A stretch of 7,139 nucleotides of DNA, taken from contig CAMKZP010000189.1 of the NCBI GenBank assembly GCA_946477805.1, positions 1 through 7,139 on the forward strand, read 5' to 3'. This stretch comes from an uncultured Enterobacter sp. (GTDB lineage: Bacteria > Pseudomonadota > Gammaproteobacteria > Enterobacterales > Enterobacteriaceae). The translations under genes were made by a program, and so were the position numbers. This document shows, piece by piece, positions 1 to 6,765 of this stretch (positions are counted from its first letter, which is position 1; each line of letters begins with the position of its first letter). Below the pieces are notes generated by a model. That model was not told the DNA's origin. It did no database searches and was given only the letters and a program-made list of their open reading frames with translations.

Positions 1-297
1 GAATATTCCGGTATGAAATTCGGTCTGTTCTTCGTGGGCGAGTACATCGGTATCGTCACCATTTCCGCGTTGATGGTAACGCTGTTCTTTGGTGGCTGGC
101 ATGGCCCGTTCTTACCGCCGTTCATCTGGTTCGCGCTGAAAACCGCGTTCTTCATGATGATGTTCATTTTGATTCGTGCGTCCTTACCGCGTCCGCGTTA
201 TGACCAGGTAATGTCCTTCGGCTGGAAAGTGTGCCTGCCGCTGACGCTCGTCAACTTGCTGGTAACGGCGGCTGTCATTCTCTGGCAGCAGCCATAA
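1..297 (+). CDS. nuoH: NADH-quinone oxidoreductase subunit H, C-terminal part (5' end outside window)
   Basis: NuoH (ND1 homologue) is the membrane subunit at the foot of complex I. With NuoB and NuoD it forms the entrance of the quinone chamber and passes the redox signal into the membrane arm. The reading frame is open from base 1 (Glu-Tyr-Ser-Gly before the first Met codon at 13), so that Met is internal and the gene begins outside the window. The 98 visible residues would be about 228-325 if the protein has the usual 325 residues. They contain three hydrophobic helices, and the conserved ND1-family segment RPRYDQ lies between the last two, followed by a conserved W-K and L-P. The first visible residue would be Glu228 of the acidic third cytoplasmic loop. 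TAA at 295-297 is followed 14 nt later by nuoI. Identification is very secure; only the missing 5' part is uncertain. Confidence 0.97.
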   Translation, partial: EYSGMKFGLFFVGEYIGIVTISALMVTLFFGGWHGPFLPPFIWFALKTAFFMMMFILIRASLPRPRYDQVMSFGWKVCLPLTLVNLLVTAAVILWQQP

Positions 298-311
298 GGG
301 GCTTTGAGATC

Positions 312-854
312 ATGACCTTAAAAGAAATATTGGTAGGTTTCGGCACCCAGGTACGCAGTATCTGGATGATCGGCCTGCACGCGTTTGCTAAACGCGAAAC
401 CCGGATGTACCCGGAAGAGCCGGTATATCTGCCGCCGCGCTACCGTGGCCGTATCGTGCTGACGCGCGATCCGGACGGCTCCGAGCGCTGCGTTGCCTGT
501 AACCTGTGTGCGGTAGCCTGTCCGGTCGGCTGTATCTCTCTGCAGAAAGCAGAGACGGTAGACGGCCGCTGGTACCCAGAGTTCTTCCGCATCAACTTCT
601 CACGCTGCATTTTCTGCGGCCTGTGCGAAGAAGCGTGCCCAACCACGGCGATTCAGCTGACTCCAGACTTCGAGCTGGGTGAGTACAAGCGTCAGGATCT
701 GGTGTACGAGAAAGAGGATCTGCTGATTTCCGGTCCGGGCAAATACCCGGAATATAACTTCTACCGGATGGCGGGTATGGCAATCGACGGCAAAGATAAG
801 GGCGAAGCAGAGAACGAAGCTAAGCCTATCGACGTCAAGAGCCTGTTACCGTAA
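312..854 (+). CDS. nuoI: NADH-quinone oxidoreductase subunit I, 2x[4Fe-4S] ferredoxin-like
   Basis: NuoI is a peripheral-arm subunit carrying two tetranuclear clusters (N6a and N6b) that relay electrons from NuoG towards cluster N2 in NuoB. It sits on the cytoplasmic face against NuoH. The 180-residue protein has two classic ferredoxin motifs: Cys60-x2-Cys63-x2-Cys66-x3-Cys70-Pro and Cys99-x2-Cys102-x2-Cys105-x3-Cys109-Pro. The fourth cysteine of each motif ligates the opposite cluster. The N-terminal 25-30 residues form an amphipathic, membrane-associating helix, and the C-terminal tail is charged. The frame is open upstream to an ATG at 231, but that lies inside nuoH. The ATG at 312 is chosen because AAGGGG (296-301) lies 10 nt upstream and because it gives the family's usual length and N-terminus (MTLKEILVGFG). 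The gene is 14 nt after nuoH and 10 nt before nuoJ, clearly in one operon. Confidence 0.98.
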   Translation: MTLKEILVGFGTQVRSIWMIGLHAFAKRETRMYPEEPVYLPPRYRGRIVLTRDPDGSERCVACNLCAVACPVGCISLQKAETVDGRWYPEFFRINFSRCIFCGLCEEACPTTAIQLTPDFELGEYKRQDLVYEKEDLLISGPGKYPEYNFYRMAGMAIDGKDKGEAENEAKPIDVKSLLP

Positions 855-864
855 GGAGAGGGCA

Positions 865-1419
865 ATGGAATTCGCTTTTTATATCTGTGGCCTTATCGCC
901 ATCCTGGCTACGCTGCGAGTGATCACGCACACCAACCCGGTGCATGCGCTGCTGTACTTAATCATTTCGCTGCTGGCCATTTCCGGGGTGTTCTTTGCAC
1001 TGGGCGCGCACTTCGCCGGTGCGCTTGAAATCATCGTCTACGCGGGTGCCATTATGGTGCTGTTCGTCTTCGTGGTGATGATGCTGAACCTGGGCGGCTC
1101 TGAAATTGAGCAGGAACGTCAGTGGTTAAAACCGCAGGTGTGGATTGGCCCGGCAATTCTGTCGGCCATCATGCTGGTGGTGATCGTTTACGCCATCCTG
1201 GGCGTCAACGATCAGGGTATCGACGGCACGCCAATCAGCGCCAAGGAAGTGGGTATCGCACTGTTTGGTCCTTACGTTCTGGCGGTTGAGCTGGCGTCAA
1301 TGCTGCTGCTGGCGGGCCTGGTTGTCGCCTTCCACGTGGGCCGCGAAGAGCGTGCTGGCGAGGTGCTGAGCAACCGCATTGACGACCGCGCGAAAAGAAA
1401 AACGGAGGAGCGCGCATGA
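865..1419 (+). CDS. nuoJ: NADH-quinone oxidoreductase subunit J
   Basis: NuoJ (ND6 homologue) is a small integral membrane subunit between NuoH and NuoK. It contributes to the connection between the quinone-site region and the central hydrophilic axis of the membrane arm. The 184-residue protein has about five hydrophobic helices. Its most conserved stretch, around residues 51-75, contains Glu55, Tyr59 and a GAIMVLFVFVVMM helix with the pi-bulge typical of the family; Glu80 follows in the loop. The C-terminus (from about 155) is a hydrophilic, strongly charged tail, which varies most between species. A strong Shine-Dalgarno (AAGGAG, 853-858) overlaps the nuoI stop and lies 6 nt before the ATG. 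The stop codon overlaps the nuoK start in an ATGA (1416-1419), which suggests translational coupling. Confidence 0.98.
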   Translation: MEFAFYICGLIAILATLRVITHTNPVHALLYLIISLLAISGVFFALGAHFAGALEIIVYAGAIMVLFVFVVMMLNLGGSEIEQERQWLKPQVWIGPAILSAIMLVVIVYAILGVNDQGIDGTPISAKEVGIALFGPYVLAVELASMLLLAGLVVAFHVGREERAGEVLSNRIDDRAKRKTEERA

Positions 1420-1718
1420 TCCCCTTAACACATGGACTGATCCTCGCTGCGATTTTGTTCGTCCTGGGCTTAACCGGTCTGGTTATCCGCCGCAATCTGC
1501 TGTTTATGCTGATCGGTCTGGAAATCATGATTAACGCCTCCGCGCTGGCCTTCGTGGTCGCCGGGAGCTACTGGGGCCAGGCCGACGGTCAGGTGATGTA
1601 CATTCTCGCCATCAGCCTTGCGGCTGCCGAAGCGAGTATTGGCCTGGCGCTGTTGCTGCAGCTCCATCGTCGCCGCCAGAACCTGAACATCGATTCAGTA
1701 AGTGAGTTGCGTGGATGA
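1416..1718 (+). CDS. nuoK: NADH-quinone oxidoreductase subunit K
   Basis: NuoK (ND4L homologue) is a 100-residue, three-helix membrane subunit packed between NuoJ and NuoN. Its buried carboxylates form part of the central proton or charge axis. Glu36 (in MLIGLEIMIN) and Glu72 (in SLAAAEASIGLAL), the two membrane-embedded glutamates known to be important in E. coli, are both present, as is the Arg25-Arg26 pair in the first cytoplasmic loop. The length equals the usual family length. The start is fixed by GGAGGAG (1404-1410), 5 nt upstream, inside the end of nuoJ. The gene overlaps its neighbours by 4 nt at both ends (ATGA at 1416-1419 and at 1715-1718), the tightest packing in the window, consistent with co-translation of J, K and L. 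Confidence 0.98.
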   Translation: MIPLTHGLILAAILFVLGLTGLVIRRNLLFMLIGLEIMINASALAFVVAGSYWGQADGQVMYILAISLAAAEASIGLALLLQLHRRRQNLNIDSVSELRG

Positions 1719-3556
1719 ACATGCTTGCCTTAACCATTATTTTTCCGCTGATTGGCTTCGTGCTGCTGGCGTTTTCTCGCGGCCGCTGGTCTGAGAATCT
1801 GTCTGCGACCGTGGGCATTGGCTCTATCGGTCTGGCTGCGCTGGTCACGGCGTACGCGGGTATCGACTTCTTCAACAACGGGCGTCAGGCCTTCAGCGTG
1901 CCGCTGTGGACCTGGATGTCGGTCGGTGATTTCAACATCGGCTTCAACCTGGTGCTGGATGGTCTGTCCCTGACCATGCTCTCCGTGGTGACCGGCGTGG
2001 GCTTCCTGATCCACATGTTCGCCTCCTGGTATATGCGCGGTGAAGAGGGGTACTCCCGCTTCTTCGCCTACACCAACCTGTTTATCGCCAGCATGGTCGT
2101 TCTGGTGCTGGCCGATAACCTGCTGCTGATGTACCTGGGCTGGGAAGGCGTGGGGCTGTGCTCTTACCTGCTGATCGGCTTCTACTACACCGATCCGAAG
2201 AATGGCGCAGCGGCCATGAAAGCGTTCGTCGTGACCCGCGTGGGTGACGTGTTCCTCGCTTTCGCGCTGTTCATTCTCTACAACGAACTGGGCACGCTGA
2301 ACTTCCGCGAAATGGTGGAGCTGGCGCCGGCGCACTTCGCTGCAGGCAACGACATGCTGTGGTGGGCAACGCTGATGCTGCTGGGTGGTGCCGTGGGTAA
2401 ATCCGCGCAGCTGCCGCTGCAGACGTGGCTGGCCGACGCGATGGCGGGCCCAACGCCTGTCTCCGCGCTGATCCACGCTGCAACCATGGTGACCGCCGGT
2501 GTGTACCTGATTGCGCGTACCCATGGTCTGTTCCTGATGACCCCGGAAATTCTGCATCTGGTGGGTATCGTGGGTGCGGTCACGCTGGTGCTGGCAGGCT
2601 TTGCCGCGCTGGTGCAGACCGACATCAAGCGCGTACTTGCGTACTCCACCATGAGCCAGATTGGCTACATGTTCCTGGCGCTGGGCGTACAGGCGTGGGA
2701 CGCGGCGATTTTCCACCTGATGACGCACGCGTTCTTTAAGGCGCTGCTGTTCCTCTCATCCGGTTCGGTGATCCTCGCCTGCCACCACGAGCAGAACATC
2801 TTCAAAATGGGCGGGCTGCGTAAGTCCATCCCGCTGGTGTACGTCTGCTTCCTGGTGGGCGGCGCGGCGCTGGCGGCGCTGCCGCTGATTACCGCGGGCT
2901 TCTTCAGTAAGGACGAAATCCTTGCGGGCGCTATGGCGAATGGACATATCAATCTGATGGTTGCGGGTCTGGTCGGTGCATTTATGACCTCCCTGTACAC
3001 CTTCCGTATGATTTTCATCGTATTCCACGGTAAAGAACAAATTCACGCTCACGCAGGGAAGGGGATTACCCACCACCTGCCGCTGATTGTGCTGCTGGTA
3101 CTCTCCACCTTCGTTGGCGCGATGATTGTGCCACCGCTGCAGGGCGTACTGCCGGCGACAACCGAGCTTGAGCACGGTCGCGTTCTGACGCTTGAAATCA
3201 CTTCCGGCGTGGTCGCTATTGCGGGCATCCTGATTGCGGCATGGCTGTGGCTGGGTAAACGCACGCTGGTGACTGCCGTTGCCAACAGCGCGCCGGGCCG
3301 TCTGCTGGGCACCTGGTGGTACAACGCGTGGGGCTTCGACTGGCTGTACGACATGATTTTCGTCAAGCCGTTCCTGGGCATCGCGTGGCTGCTGAAGCGC
3401 GACCCGATGAACAGCATGATGAATATTCCGGCGATCCTCTCCCGCTTTGCAGGTAAAGGCCTGCTCTACAGCGAGAACGGCTACCTGCGCTGGTATGTGG
3501 CGTCCATGAGCATCGGTGCGGTTATCGTGCTGGCGCTGCTGATGGTGTTGCGTTGA
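1715..3556 (+). CDS. nuoL: NADH-quinone oxidoreductase subunit L, distal antiporter-like proton pump subunit
   Basis: NuoL (ND5 homologue, Mrp antiporter-like family) is the outermost proton-translocating subunit of the membrane arm. Counting residues in the 613-aa product finds every signature position known from E. coli: Glu144 in LGWEGVGL (helix 5), Asp178, Lys229 in GGAVGKSAQLPLQTWL (broken helix 7), His254, His338 with Lys342, and Lys399-Asp400 in TAGFFSKDE (helix 12). The family motif QTDIKRVLAYSTMSQIGY is at 301-318. The C-terminal extension unique to NuoL is complete. It is the long lateral helix running back along NuoM and NuoN, with Asp542, Asp546, Lys551 and Asp563 visible, followed by a final membrane helix (about 593-612). 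The start overlaps the nuoK stop (ATGA). The upstream Shine-Dalgarno is weak (TAAGTGAG, 1699-1706), so translation is probably coupled to nuoK. TGA at 3554-3556 is followed by the only sizeable gap in this part of the operon. Confidence 0.98.
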   Translation: MNMLALTIIFPLIGFVLLAFSRGRWSENLSATVGIGSIGLAALVTAYAGIDFFNNGRQAFSVPLWTWMSVGDFNIGFNLVLDGLSLTMLSVVTGVGFLIHMFASWYMRGEEGYSRFFAYTNLFIASMVVLVLADNLLLMYLGWEGVGLCSYLLIGFYYTDPKNGAAAMKAFVVTRVGDVFLAFALFILYNELGTLNFREMVELAPAHFAAGNDMLWWATLMLLGGAVGKSAQLPLQTWLADAMAGPTPVSALIHAATMVTAGVYLIARTHGLFLMTPEILHLVGIVGAVTLVLAGFAALVQTDIKRVLAYSTMSQIGYMFLALGVQAWDAAIFHLMTHAFFKALLFLSSGSVILACHHEQNIFKMGGLRKSIPLVYVCFLVGGAALAALPLITAGFFSKDEILAGAMANGHINLMVAGLVGAFMTSLYTFRMIFIVFHGKEQIHAHAGKGITHHLPLIVLLVLSTFVGAMIVPPLQGVLPATTELEHGRVLTLEITSGVVAIAGILIAAWLWLGKRTLVTAVANSAPGRLLGTWWYNAWGFDWLYDMIFVKPFLGIAWLLKRDPMNSMMNIPAILSRFAGKGLLYSENGYLRWYVASMSIGAVIVLALLMVLR

Positions 3557-3578
3557 TTTGATTTGAGATTGCGGTTTT

Positions 3579-3645
3579 GCCCGGTGGCGCTGCGCTTACC
3601 GGGCCTGTGAGACCGTAGGTCGGGTAAGCGCTAGCGCCACCCGAC
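3579..3645. repeat. BIME: two inverted REP-type palindromic units between nuoL and nuoM
   Basis: There are two imperfect palindromes in opposite orientation. Unit 1 (3579-3604) has arms GCCCGGT and ACCGGGC around GGCGCTGCGCTT. Unit 2 (3619-3645) has arms GTCGGGT and ACCCGAC around a core containing the palindrome GCGCTAGCGC. The reverse complement of unit 2 aligns to unit 1 through the shared core GGTGGCGCT(A)GCGCTTACC, with one extra base. The linker at 3605-3618 contains CCGTAG, as is common beside REP units. This arrangement is the bacterial interspersed mosaic element of enterobacteria. Neither stem is followed by a T-run, so they are not intrinsic terminators. Known effects of such elements include protecting the upstream mRNA from 3' exonucleases and binding DNA gyrase or IHF; which applies here cannot be told from sequence. 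Confidence 0.85.
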
Positions 3646-3694
3646 ACTACAAACCGCACTCAAACGTGAATTTTGTCGAATTCGTTGAAAATCG

Positions 3695-3707
3695 GTCCCT
3701 TAGGGAC
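3695..3707 (+). promoter_or_regulatory. Small perfect hairpin in the nuoM leader
   Basis: GTCCC-TTA-GGGAC can form a perfect 5-bp stem with a 3-nt loop. It ends 6 nt before the nuoM Shine-Dalgarno (AAGGAA, 3714-3719). A T-run of only three bases follows, so termination is unlikely. It could shape the mRNA around the ribosome-binding site or stop processing enzymes. The function is inferred from position only. Confidence 0.4.
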
Positions 3708-3713
3708 TTTAAC

Positions 3714-3719
3714 AAGGAA
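3714..3719 (+). promoter_or_regulatory. Ribosome-binding site of nuoM
   Basis: AAGGAA sits 11 nt before the ATG at 3731, in an A-rich context (AACAAGGAATAAAAATCG). The spacing is longer than ideal. Because nuoM lies 174 nt beyond the nuoL stop, it cannot rely on coupling to nuoL as nuoK and nuoL can on their predecessors, so it needs its own initiation site. This supports the ATG at 3731 as the start. Confidence 0.7.
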
Positions 3720-3730
3720 TAAAAATCGCC

Positions 3731-5260
3731 ATGTTACTACCCTGGCTAATATTAATTCCCTTCATCGGCGGCTTCCTGTGCTGGCAGACTGAACGCTTTG
3801 GCGTGAAGATGCCGCGCTGGATCGCGCTGATTACCATGGGATTGACGCTCGCGCTTGGCCTGCAACTGTGGTTGCAGGGTGGCTATTCATTGACCCAGTC
3901 TGCGGGTATTCCGCAGTGGCAGGATGAGTTTATCCTGCCGTGGATCCCACGTTTTGGTATCACCATCCACCTGGCCATTGACGGTCTGTCGCTGCTGATG
4001 GTGGTGCTGACCGGTCTGCTCGGCGTTCTGGCGGTGCTTTGCTCCTGGCGAGAAATCGAAAAATACCAGGGCTTCTTCCACCTGAACCTGATGTGGATCC
4101 TGGGCGGCGTGATCGGCGTGTTCCTTGCCATAGACATGTTCCTGTTCTTCTTCTTCTGGGAGATGATGCTGGTGCCGATGTACTTCCTGATCGCGCTGTG
4201 GGGCCACAAGGCGTCCGACGGTAAAACGCGCATCACGGCGGCTACCAAGTTCTTCATCTACACCCAGGCGAGCGGTCTGGTGATGCTGATTGCTATCCTG
4301 GCGCTGGTGTTCGTGCATTACAATGCGACCGGCGTCTGGACCTTCAACTACGAAGATCTGCTGAAAACCCCGATGTCGCACGGCGTGGAATACCTGCTGA
4401 TGCTGGGCTTCTTCATCGCCTTCGCGGTGAAAATGCCGGTGGTTCCGCTGCACGGCTGGCTGCCAGACGCGCACTCCCAGGCGCCAACGGCGGGTTCCGT
4501 TGACCTGGCCGGTATTCTGCTGAAAACCGCGGCCTACGGTCTGCTGCGTTTCGCGCTGCCGCTGTTCCCGAACGCCTCCGCTGAGTTCGCGCCAATTGCC
4601 ATGTGGCTCGGCGTGATCGGTATCTTCTACGGCGCGTGGATGGCCTTCACGCAGTACGATATCAAGCGTCTGATCGCCTATACCTCCGTTTCCCACATGG
4701 GCTTCGTGCTGATTGCGATCTACACCGGCAGCCAGCTGGCGTACCAGGGCGCGGTGATCCAGATGATTGCCCACGGCCTGTCCGCTGCCGGTCTCTTCAT
4801 CCTGTGCGGCCAGCTGTATGAGCGTTTGCACACCCGCGACATGCGCATGATGGGCGGCCTGTGGGGCAAGATGAAATGGCTGCCTGCGCTGTCCATGTTC
4901 TTCGCCGTGGCGACCCTGGGTATGCCGGGCACCGGTAACTTCGTCGGCGAATTTATGATTCTGTTCGGCAGCTTCAAGGTGGTTCCGATGATTACCGTCA
5001 TCTCTACCTTTGGCCTGGTGTTCGCTTCCGTCTACTCGCTGGCGATGCTGCATCGCGCCTACTTCGGTAAAGCGAAGAGCGAAATTGCTGCAAAAGAACT
5101 GCCGGGGATGTCGCTGCGCGAGCTGTTCATCATCCTGCTGCTGGTCGTACTGCTGGTGCTGCTGGGCTTCTATCCGCAGCCGATTCTGGATACCTCGCAT
5201 TCCGCGATGGGCAATATCCAGCAGTGGTTTGTTAATTCTGCTTCTACTACAAGGCCGTAA
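3731..5260 (+). CDS. nuoM: NADH-quinone oxidoreductase subunit M, middle antiporter-like proton pump subunit
   Basis: NuoM (ND4 homologue) is the central of the three antiporter-like subunits of the complex I membrane arm, placed between NuoL and NuoN. The 509-residue product has about 14 hydrophobic helices and all charged residues needed for a proton channel: Glu144 in FFFFWEMMLVPMYF (helix 5), Lys234 in FAVKMPVVPLHGWLPDAH (broken helix 7), Lys265 in GILLKTAAYG (helix 8), His348, and Glu407 in GTGNFVGEF (helix 12). The family motif at 308-325 reads QYDIKRLIAYTSVSHMGF; Tyr309 replaces the Thr seen at this place in NuoL and NuoN of this same window. Length and both termini (MLLPWLILIPFIGGF; NSASTTRP) match E. 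coli. The gene has its own ribosome-binding site after a 174-nt spacer holding a BIME, and ends 6 nt before nuoN. Confidence 0.98.
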   Translation: MLLPWLILIPFIGGFLCWQTERFGVKMPRWIALITMGLTLALGLQLWLQGGYSLTQSAGIPQWQDEFILPWIPRFGITIHLAIDGLSLLMVVLTGLLGVLAVLCSWREIEKYQGFFHLNLMWILGGVIGVFLAIDMFLFFFFWEMMLVPMYFLIALWGHKASDGKTRITAATKFFIYTQASGLVMLIAILALVFVHYNATGVWTFNYEDLLKTPMSHGVEYLLMLGFFIAFAVKMPVVPLHGWLPDAHSQAPTAGSVDLAGILLKTAAYGLLRFALPLFPNASAEFAPIAMWLGVIGIFYGAWMAFTQYDIKRLIAYTSVSHMGFVLIAIYTGSQLAYQGAVIQMIAHGLSAAGLFILCGQLYERLHTRDMRMMGGLWGKMKWLPALSMFFAVATLGMPGTGNFVGEFMILFGSFKVVPMITVISTFGLVFASVYSLAMLHRAYFGKAKSEIAAKELPGMSLRELFIILLLVVLLVLLGFYPQPILDTSHSAMGNIQQWFVNSASTTRP

Positions 5261-5266
5261 TTCGCC

Positions 5267-6724
5267 ATGACAATAACTCCACAACAACTGATCGCGCTGC
5301 TACCGCTGCTGATCGTCGGATTGACGGTGGTGGTTGTGATGCTCTCCATTGCGTGGCGACGCAATCACTTCCTGAATGCGACCCTCTCCGTTTTGGGTCT
5401 GAACGCTGCGTTAGTCTCCCTCTGGTTTGTTGGCCAGGCGGGAGCGATGGACGTCACGCCAATGATGCGCGTAGACGGCTATGCCATGCTGTACACCGGT
5501 CTGGTTCTGCTGGCGAGCCTGGCAACCTGCACCTTTGCGTACCCTTGGCTTGAGGGCTACAACGACAACAAAGAAGAGTTTTACCTGCTGGTACTGATTG
5601 CCGCGCTGGGCGGCATTCTGCTGGCGAACGCGAACCACCTGGCCGCGCTGTTCCTCGGTATTGAGCTGATCTCTCTCCCGCTGTTCGGCCTGATTGGTTA
5701 CGCCTTCCGCCAGAAACGCTCTCTGGAAGCGGCGATCAAGTACACCATTCTGTCCGCTGCCGCGTCGTCGTTCCTGCTGTTCGGTATTGCGCTGCTGTAC
5801 GCACAGACGGGTAATCTTTCGTTCCTGGCTATCGGCAAGAGCCTCGGCGACGGCATGCTGCACGAGCCGCTGCTGCTGGCAGGTCTGGGCATGATGATCG
5901 TCGGCCTTGGCTTCAAGCTCTCTCTGGTGCCGTTCCACCTGTGGACGCCAGACGTATACCAGGGTGCTCCGGCGCCGGTTTCCACCTTCCTGGCGACGGC
6001 AAGCAAAATTGCTATCTTCGGCGTGGTGATGCGTCTGTTCCTGTACGCGCCGGTGGGTGACAGCGAAGCGGTTCGCGTGGTGCTCGGCATTATCGCGTTC
6101 GTTTCCATCATCTTCGGTAACCTGATGGCGCTGAGCCAGACCAACATCAAGCGTCTGCTGGGCTACTCCTCTATCTCCCATCTGGGCTACCTGCTGGTGG
6201 CGCTGATTGCGCTGCAGAGCGGCGAAATGTCGATGGAAACCGTGGGCGTCTATCTGGCCGGTTACCTGTTCAGCAGCCTCGGCGCGTTTGGCGTGGTGAG
6301 CCTGATGTCCAGCCCGTACCGTGGCCCGGACGCAGACTCGCTGTTCTCCTACCGCGGTCTGTTCTGGCACCGTCCGATTCTGTCTGCGGTCATGACCGTG
6401 ATGATGCTCTCTCTGGCGGGTATCCCGATGACGCTGGGCTTTATCGGTAAGTTCTACGTGCTGGCCGTCGGTGTGCAGGCGGGTCTGTGGTGGCTGACGG
6501 CGGGTGTCGTTATCGGCTCCGCGATTGGCCTCTACTACTACCTGCGCGTAGCCGTGAGCCTGTATCTGAGCGCACCTCAGCAGCTCAACCGCGATGCGCC
6601 GTCCAACTGGCAGTACAGCGCCGGGGGTATCGTGGTGCTGATCTCCGCGCTGCTGGTGCTGATCTTCGGTATCTATCCGCAGCCGCTGATTGATATCGTG
6701 CAGCGCGCGATGCCGCTGATGTAA
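5267..6724 (+). CDS. nuoN: NADH-quinone oxidoreductase subunit N, proximal antiporter-like proton pump subunit
   Basis: NuoN (ND2 homologue) is the antiporter-like subunit nearest NuoK and the last gene of the nuo operon. The 485-residue protein has about 14 membrane helices and the expected residues: Glu133 in FLGIELISLPLF (helix 5), Lys217 in GLGFKLSLVPFHLWTPDVYQGAP with His224 (broken helix 7), Lys247 in TASKIAIFG (helix 8) and Lys395 in GFIGKFYVLA (helix 12). The shared antiporter motif is QTNIKRLLGYSSISHLGY at 291-308. The start follows the nuoM TAA by 6 nt. The only Shine-Dalgarno-like stretch is AAGG (5251-5254), 12 nt upstream and inside nuoM, so initiation probably depends on ribosomes finishing nuoM. 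The ATG at 5267 gives the normal length and N-terminus (MTITPQQLIALLPLL). A strong terminator begins 4 nt after the stop codon, marking the operon end. Confidence 0.98.
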   Translation: MTITPQQLIALLPLLIVGLTVVVVMLSIAWRRNHFLNATLSVLGLNAALVSLWFVGQAGAMDVTPMMRVDGYAMLYTGLVLLASLATCTFAYPWLEGYNDNKEEFYLLVLIAALGGILLANANHLAALFLGIELISLPLFGLIGYAFRQKRSLEAAIKYTILSAAASSFLLFGIALLYAQTGNLSFLAIGKSLGDGMLHEPLLLAGLGMMIVGLGFKLSLVPFHLWTPDVYQGAPAPVSTFLATASKIAIFGVVMRLFLYAPVGDSEAVRVVLGIIAFVSIIFGNLMALSQTNIKRLLGYSSISHLGYLLVALIALQSGEMSMETVGVYLAGYLFSSLGAFGVVSLMSSPYRGPDADSLFSYRGLFWHRPILSAVMTVMMLSLAGIPMTLGFIGKFYVLAVGVQAGLWWLTAGVVIGSAIGLYYYLRVAVSLYLSAPQQLNRDAPSNWQYSAGGIVVLISALLVLIFGIYPQPLIDIVQRAMPLM

Positions 6725-6728
6725 AAAC

Positions 6729-6753
6729 AAAAACCCGCTCCGGCGGGTTTTTT
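6729..6753. terminator. Bidirectional Rho-independent terminator between nuoN and cheV
   Basis: The stem AAACCCGC (6731-6738) pairs perfectly with GCGGGTTT (6743-6750) around the loop TCCG, a UNCG-type tetraloop closed by C-G, which is especially stable in RNA. Further A-T pairs extend the base of the stem. Six T residues (6748-6753) give the U-tract for nuoN on the plus strand. On the minus strand the A-rich 5' flank (6723-6733) reads as TTTTTGTTTTT, so the same element can end cheV transcription. Its position between convergent genes fits this double role. Confidence 0.93.
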
Positions 6754-6765
6754 ATGGTTTTCTTG

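Noticed and set aside
231..311. Extended start for nuoI at the ATG at 231
   Set aside because: It would overlap the nuoH coding region by 67 bases and add 27 residues not found in the family. The ATG at 312 has a Shine-Dalgarno and gives the standard 180 residues.
3420..3431. GAATATTCCGG occurs both at the window start (1-11) and in nuoL (3421-3431)
   Set aside because: Both copies encode ordinary conserved protein sequence in different contexts (Glu-Tyr-Ser-Gly in NuoH; Asn-Ile-Pro-Ala in NuoL) and the match does not extend. Coincidence.
3579..3645. REP hairpins as intrinsic transcription terminators after nuoL
   Set aside because: Neither stem is followed by a T-run (CTGTGAGACC and ACTACAAACC follow), and the operon continues with nuoM and nuoN, which have no clear promoter.
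3685..3713. Possible sigma70 promoter inside the nuoL-nuoM spacer: TTGAAA (3685-3690), 17-bp spacer, TTTAAC (3708-3713)
   Set aside because: The match is moderate (5/6 and 4/6), but a start about 7 nt downstream would fall at or just after the Shine-Dalgarno (3714-3719) and give a nearly leaderless nuoM mRNA without it. Chance match is more likely; 5'-end mapping would settle it.
3887..5287. Long open frame (466 codons) on the minus strand opposite nuoM, with similar long frames opposite nuoL (1730-2728) and nuoN (5411-6730)
   Set aside because: All three are exactly codon-aligned with the sense genes. In that register an antisense stop appears only where the sense gene uses TTA or CTA (Leu) or TCA (Ser), which these GC-rich, well-expressed genes mostly avoid. 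The predicted products are Gln/His/Arg-rich with no recognisable domain. They are compositional shadows.
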